The notes under the pieces are model-generated. The model was given only the letters and a program-made list of their open reading frames with translations, made no database searches and was not told the origin of the DNA. Made by a program: the position numbers and the translations under genes. A stretch of 6,818 nt of DNA. It comes from Rickettsiales bacterium (lineage in GTDB: Bacteria; Pseudomonadota; Alphaproteobacteria; Rickettsiales; UBA998). The stretch's first letter is position 1; each line of letters begins with the position of its first letter. The stretch is from contig JAIEPI010000133.1 of NCBI GenBank assembly GCA_019749855.1, positions 1 through 6,818 of the forward strand, given 5' to 3'. Shown piece by piece: positions 5,968 through 6,818 of this stretch.

Positions 5968-6818
5968 GTGGTTGAAAGCGTATCCGGCTCATTAAATCTC
6001 AAAACAATCTCCATCGCCACGGAGATGAAAAAATCCTACCTCGATTACGCGATGAGCGTCATCGTTTCCCGCGCCATTCCGGACGTGCGTGACGGGCTGA
6101 AGCCTGTGCATCGCCGCATTCTTTATGCGATGATGGAATCCGGCTTTGATTACAACAAACCTTACAAAAAATCCGCGCGTATCGTCGGTGACGTGATGGG
6201 TAAATACCACCCGCATGGTGACTCGGCGATCTATGACGCGCTGGTGCGCATGGCGCAGGGTTTTTCCATGTCCACGCCACTGATTGACGGGCAGGGCAAC
6301 TTCGGCTCCATGGACGGTGATCCCGCCGCGGCGATGCGCTACACGGAATCACGTTTGGCGAAAGTGTCGCAGCTGGCGTTGCTCGAAGACATCGACAAGG
6401 AAACGGTGCGCTTTCAGGACAATTACGATGGCTCTGAGAGTGAGCCAACCGTGCTGCCAGCGCGCTTCCCCAACGTGCTGGTGAATGGCGCAAACGGTAT
6501 TGCAGTCGGCATGGCCACCAATATTCCGCCGCATAATCTGGGCGAAATTGTTGATGCGACGTGCAAGCTGATTGATGAGCCTGAGACCTCCATTGATGAG
6601 CTTATGCAAATTGTCCCCGGGCCTGATTTCCCCACCGGTGGCATCATTCTGGGGCGTTCGGGTTCGCACTCGGCAGCGCATACGGGGCGTGGTTCTGTGA
6701 TTATGCGCGGCAAGACGGAGATCGAGGAAACCAGAGCCGGACGTTACGCGATCATTGTGTCCGAAATGCCGTATCAGGTGAATAAAGCCCGCTTTGTTGA
6801 GCGGATTGCCGAGCTGGT
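5968..6818 (+). CDS. gyrA: DNA gyrase subunit A, N-terminal part
   Basis: GyrA is the breakage-reunion subunit of DNA gyrase, which with GyrB introduces negative supercoils using ATP. The 283 complete codons visible cover the winged-helix and start of the tower region; the rest runs off the right edge. Blocks seen are YLDYAMSVIVSRAIPDVRDGL (24-44, read in part), KYHPHGDSAIYD (79-90), DGQGNFGSMDGD (107-118), RYTESRL (124-130) with catalytic Tyr125, and NGIAVGMATNIPPHNLGE. Ser86 and Asp90 correspond to Ser83 and Asp87 of E. coli, so the main quinolone-resistance positions carry the residues usual in susceptible enzymes. The N-terminal tail and the GDSAIYDALVRMAQGF block favour GyrA over ParC, but without the C-terminal domain ParC is not formally excluded. 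Translation starts at GTG. It probably has its own promoter, directly after the preceding gene's stop. Confidence 0.92.
   Translation, partial: MVESVSGSLNLKTISIATEMKKSYLDYAMSVIVSRAIPDVRDGLKPVHRRILYAMMESGFDYNKPYKKSARIVGDVMGKYHPHGDSAIYDALVRMAQGFSMSTPLIDGQGNFGSMDGDPAAAMRYTESRLAKVSQLALLEDIDKETVRFQDNYDGSESEPTVLPARFPNVLVNGANGIAVGMATNIPPHNLGEIVDATCKLIDEPETSIDELMQIVPGPDFPTGGIILGRSGSHSAAHTGRGSVIMRGKTEIEETRAGRYAIIVSEMPYQVNKARFVERIAEL

Noticed and set aside
6220..6240. Possible quinolone-resistance change in GyrA.
   Set aside because: Ser86 and Asp90 are the residues usual in susceptible enzymes, so there is no sign of resistance at the main positions.

Overview
The window looks like a chromosomal segment of an alphaproteobacterium of moderate GC content. 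The partial GyrA at the right edge has an alphaproteobacterial flavour. HisI stands alone rather than being fused to HisE, as is usual in that class. The gyrA promoter resembles the TTGnC-N17-TATA type often seen there. The assignment rests on recalled family character, not on a search, and no genus can be named. No tRNA, rRNA, CRISPR array, insertion sequence or prophage gene is visible.

Layout. On the minus strand, positions 1-635 hold the N-terminal third to half of a SelO/YdiU protein adenylyltransferase that runs off the left edge. It is preceded in the same direction by folE (GTP cyclohydrolase I, 700-1326), and the two are probably co-transcribed. A divergent control region at 1327-1505 separates folE from a plus-strand pair, hisI (1506-1886) and metE (1905-4214), with only 18 bases between them. 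After a 79-base gap containing a GTTAAC inverted repeat comes a 537-residue unrecognised gene (4294-5907). I read its product as a protein with two cytidine-deaminase folds: the first keeps the zinc triad and the second has lost it. A separate promoter then drives gyrA (5968 to the right edge, N-terminal part only).

How the genes fit together. FolE makes the pterin precursor of folate, MetE consumes 5-methyltetrahydrofolate to make methionine, and HisI catalyses a histidine step in a pathway that releases the purine intermediate AICAR. The centre of the window is therefore an amino-acid and one-carbon metabolism cluster. SelO and GyrA are housekeeping or stress genes with no obvious link to it. 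The deaminase-like gene is the odd one out: its architecture is unusual, it uses AGA/AGG arginine codons far more than its neighbours, and it has no clear Shine-Dalgarno sequence. It is the best candidate for an undescribed function here.
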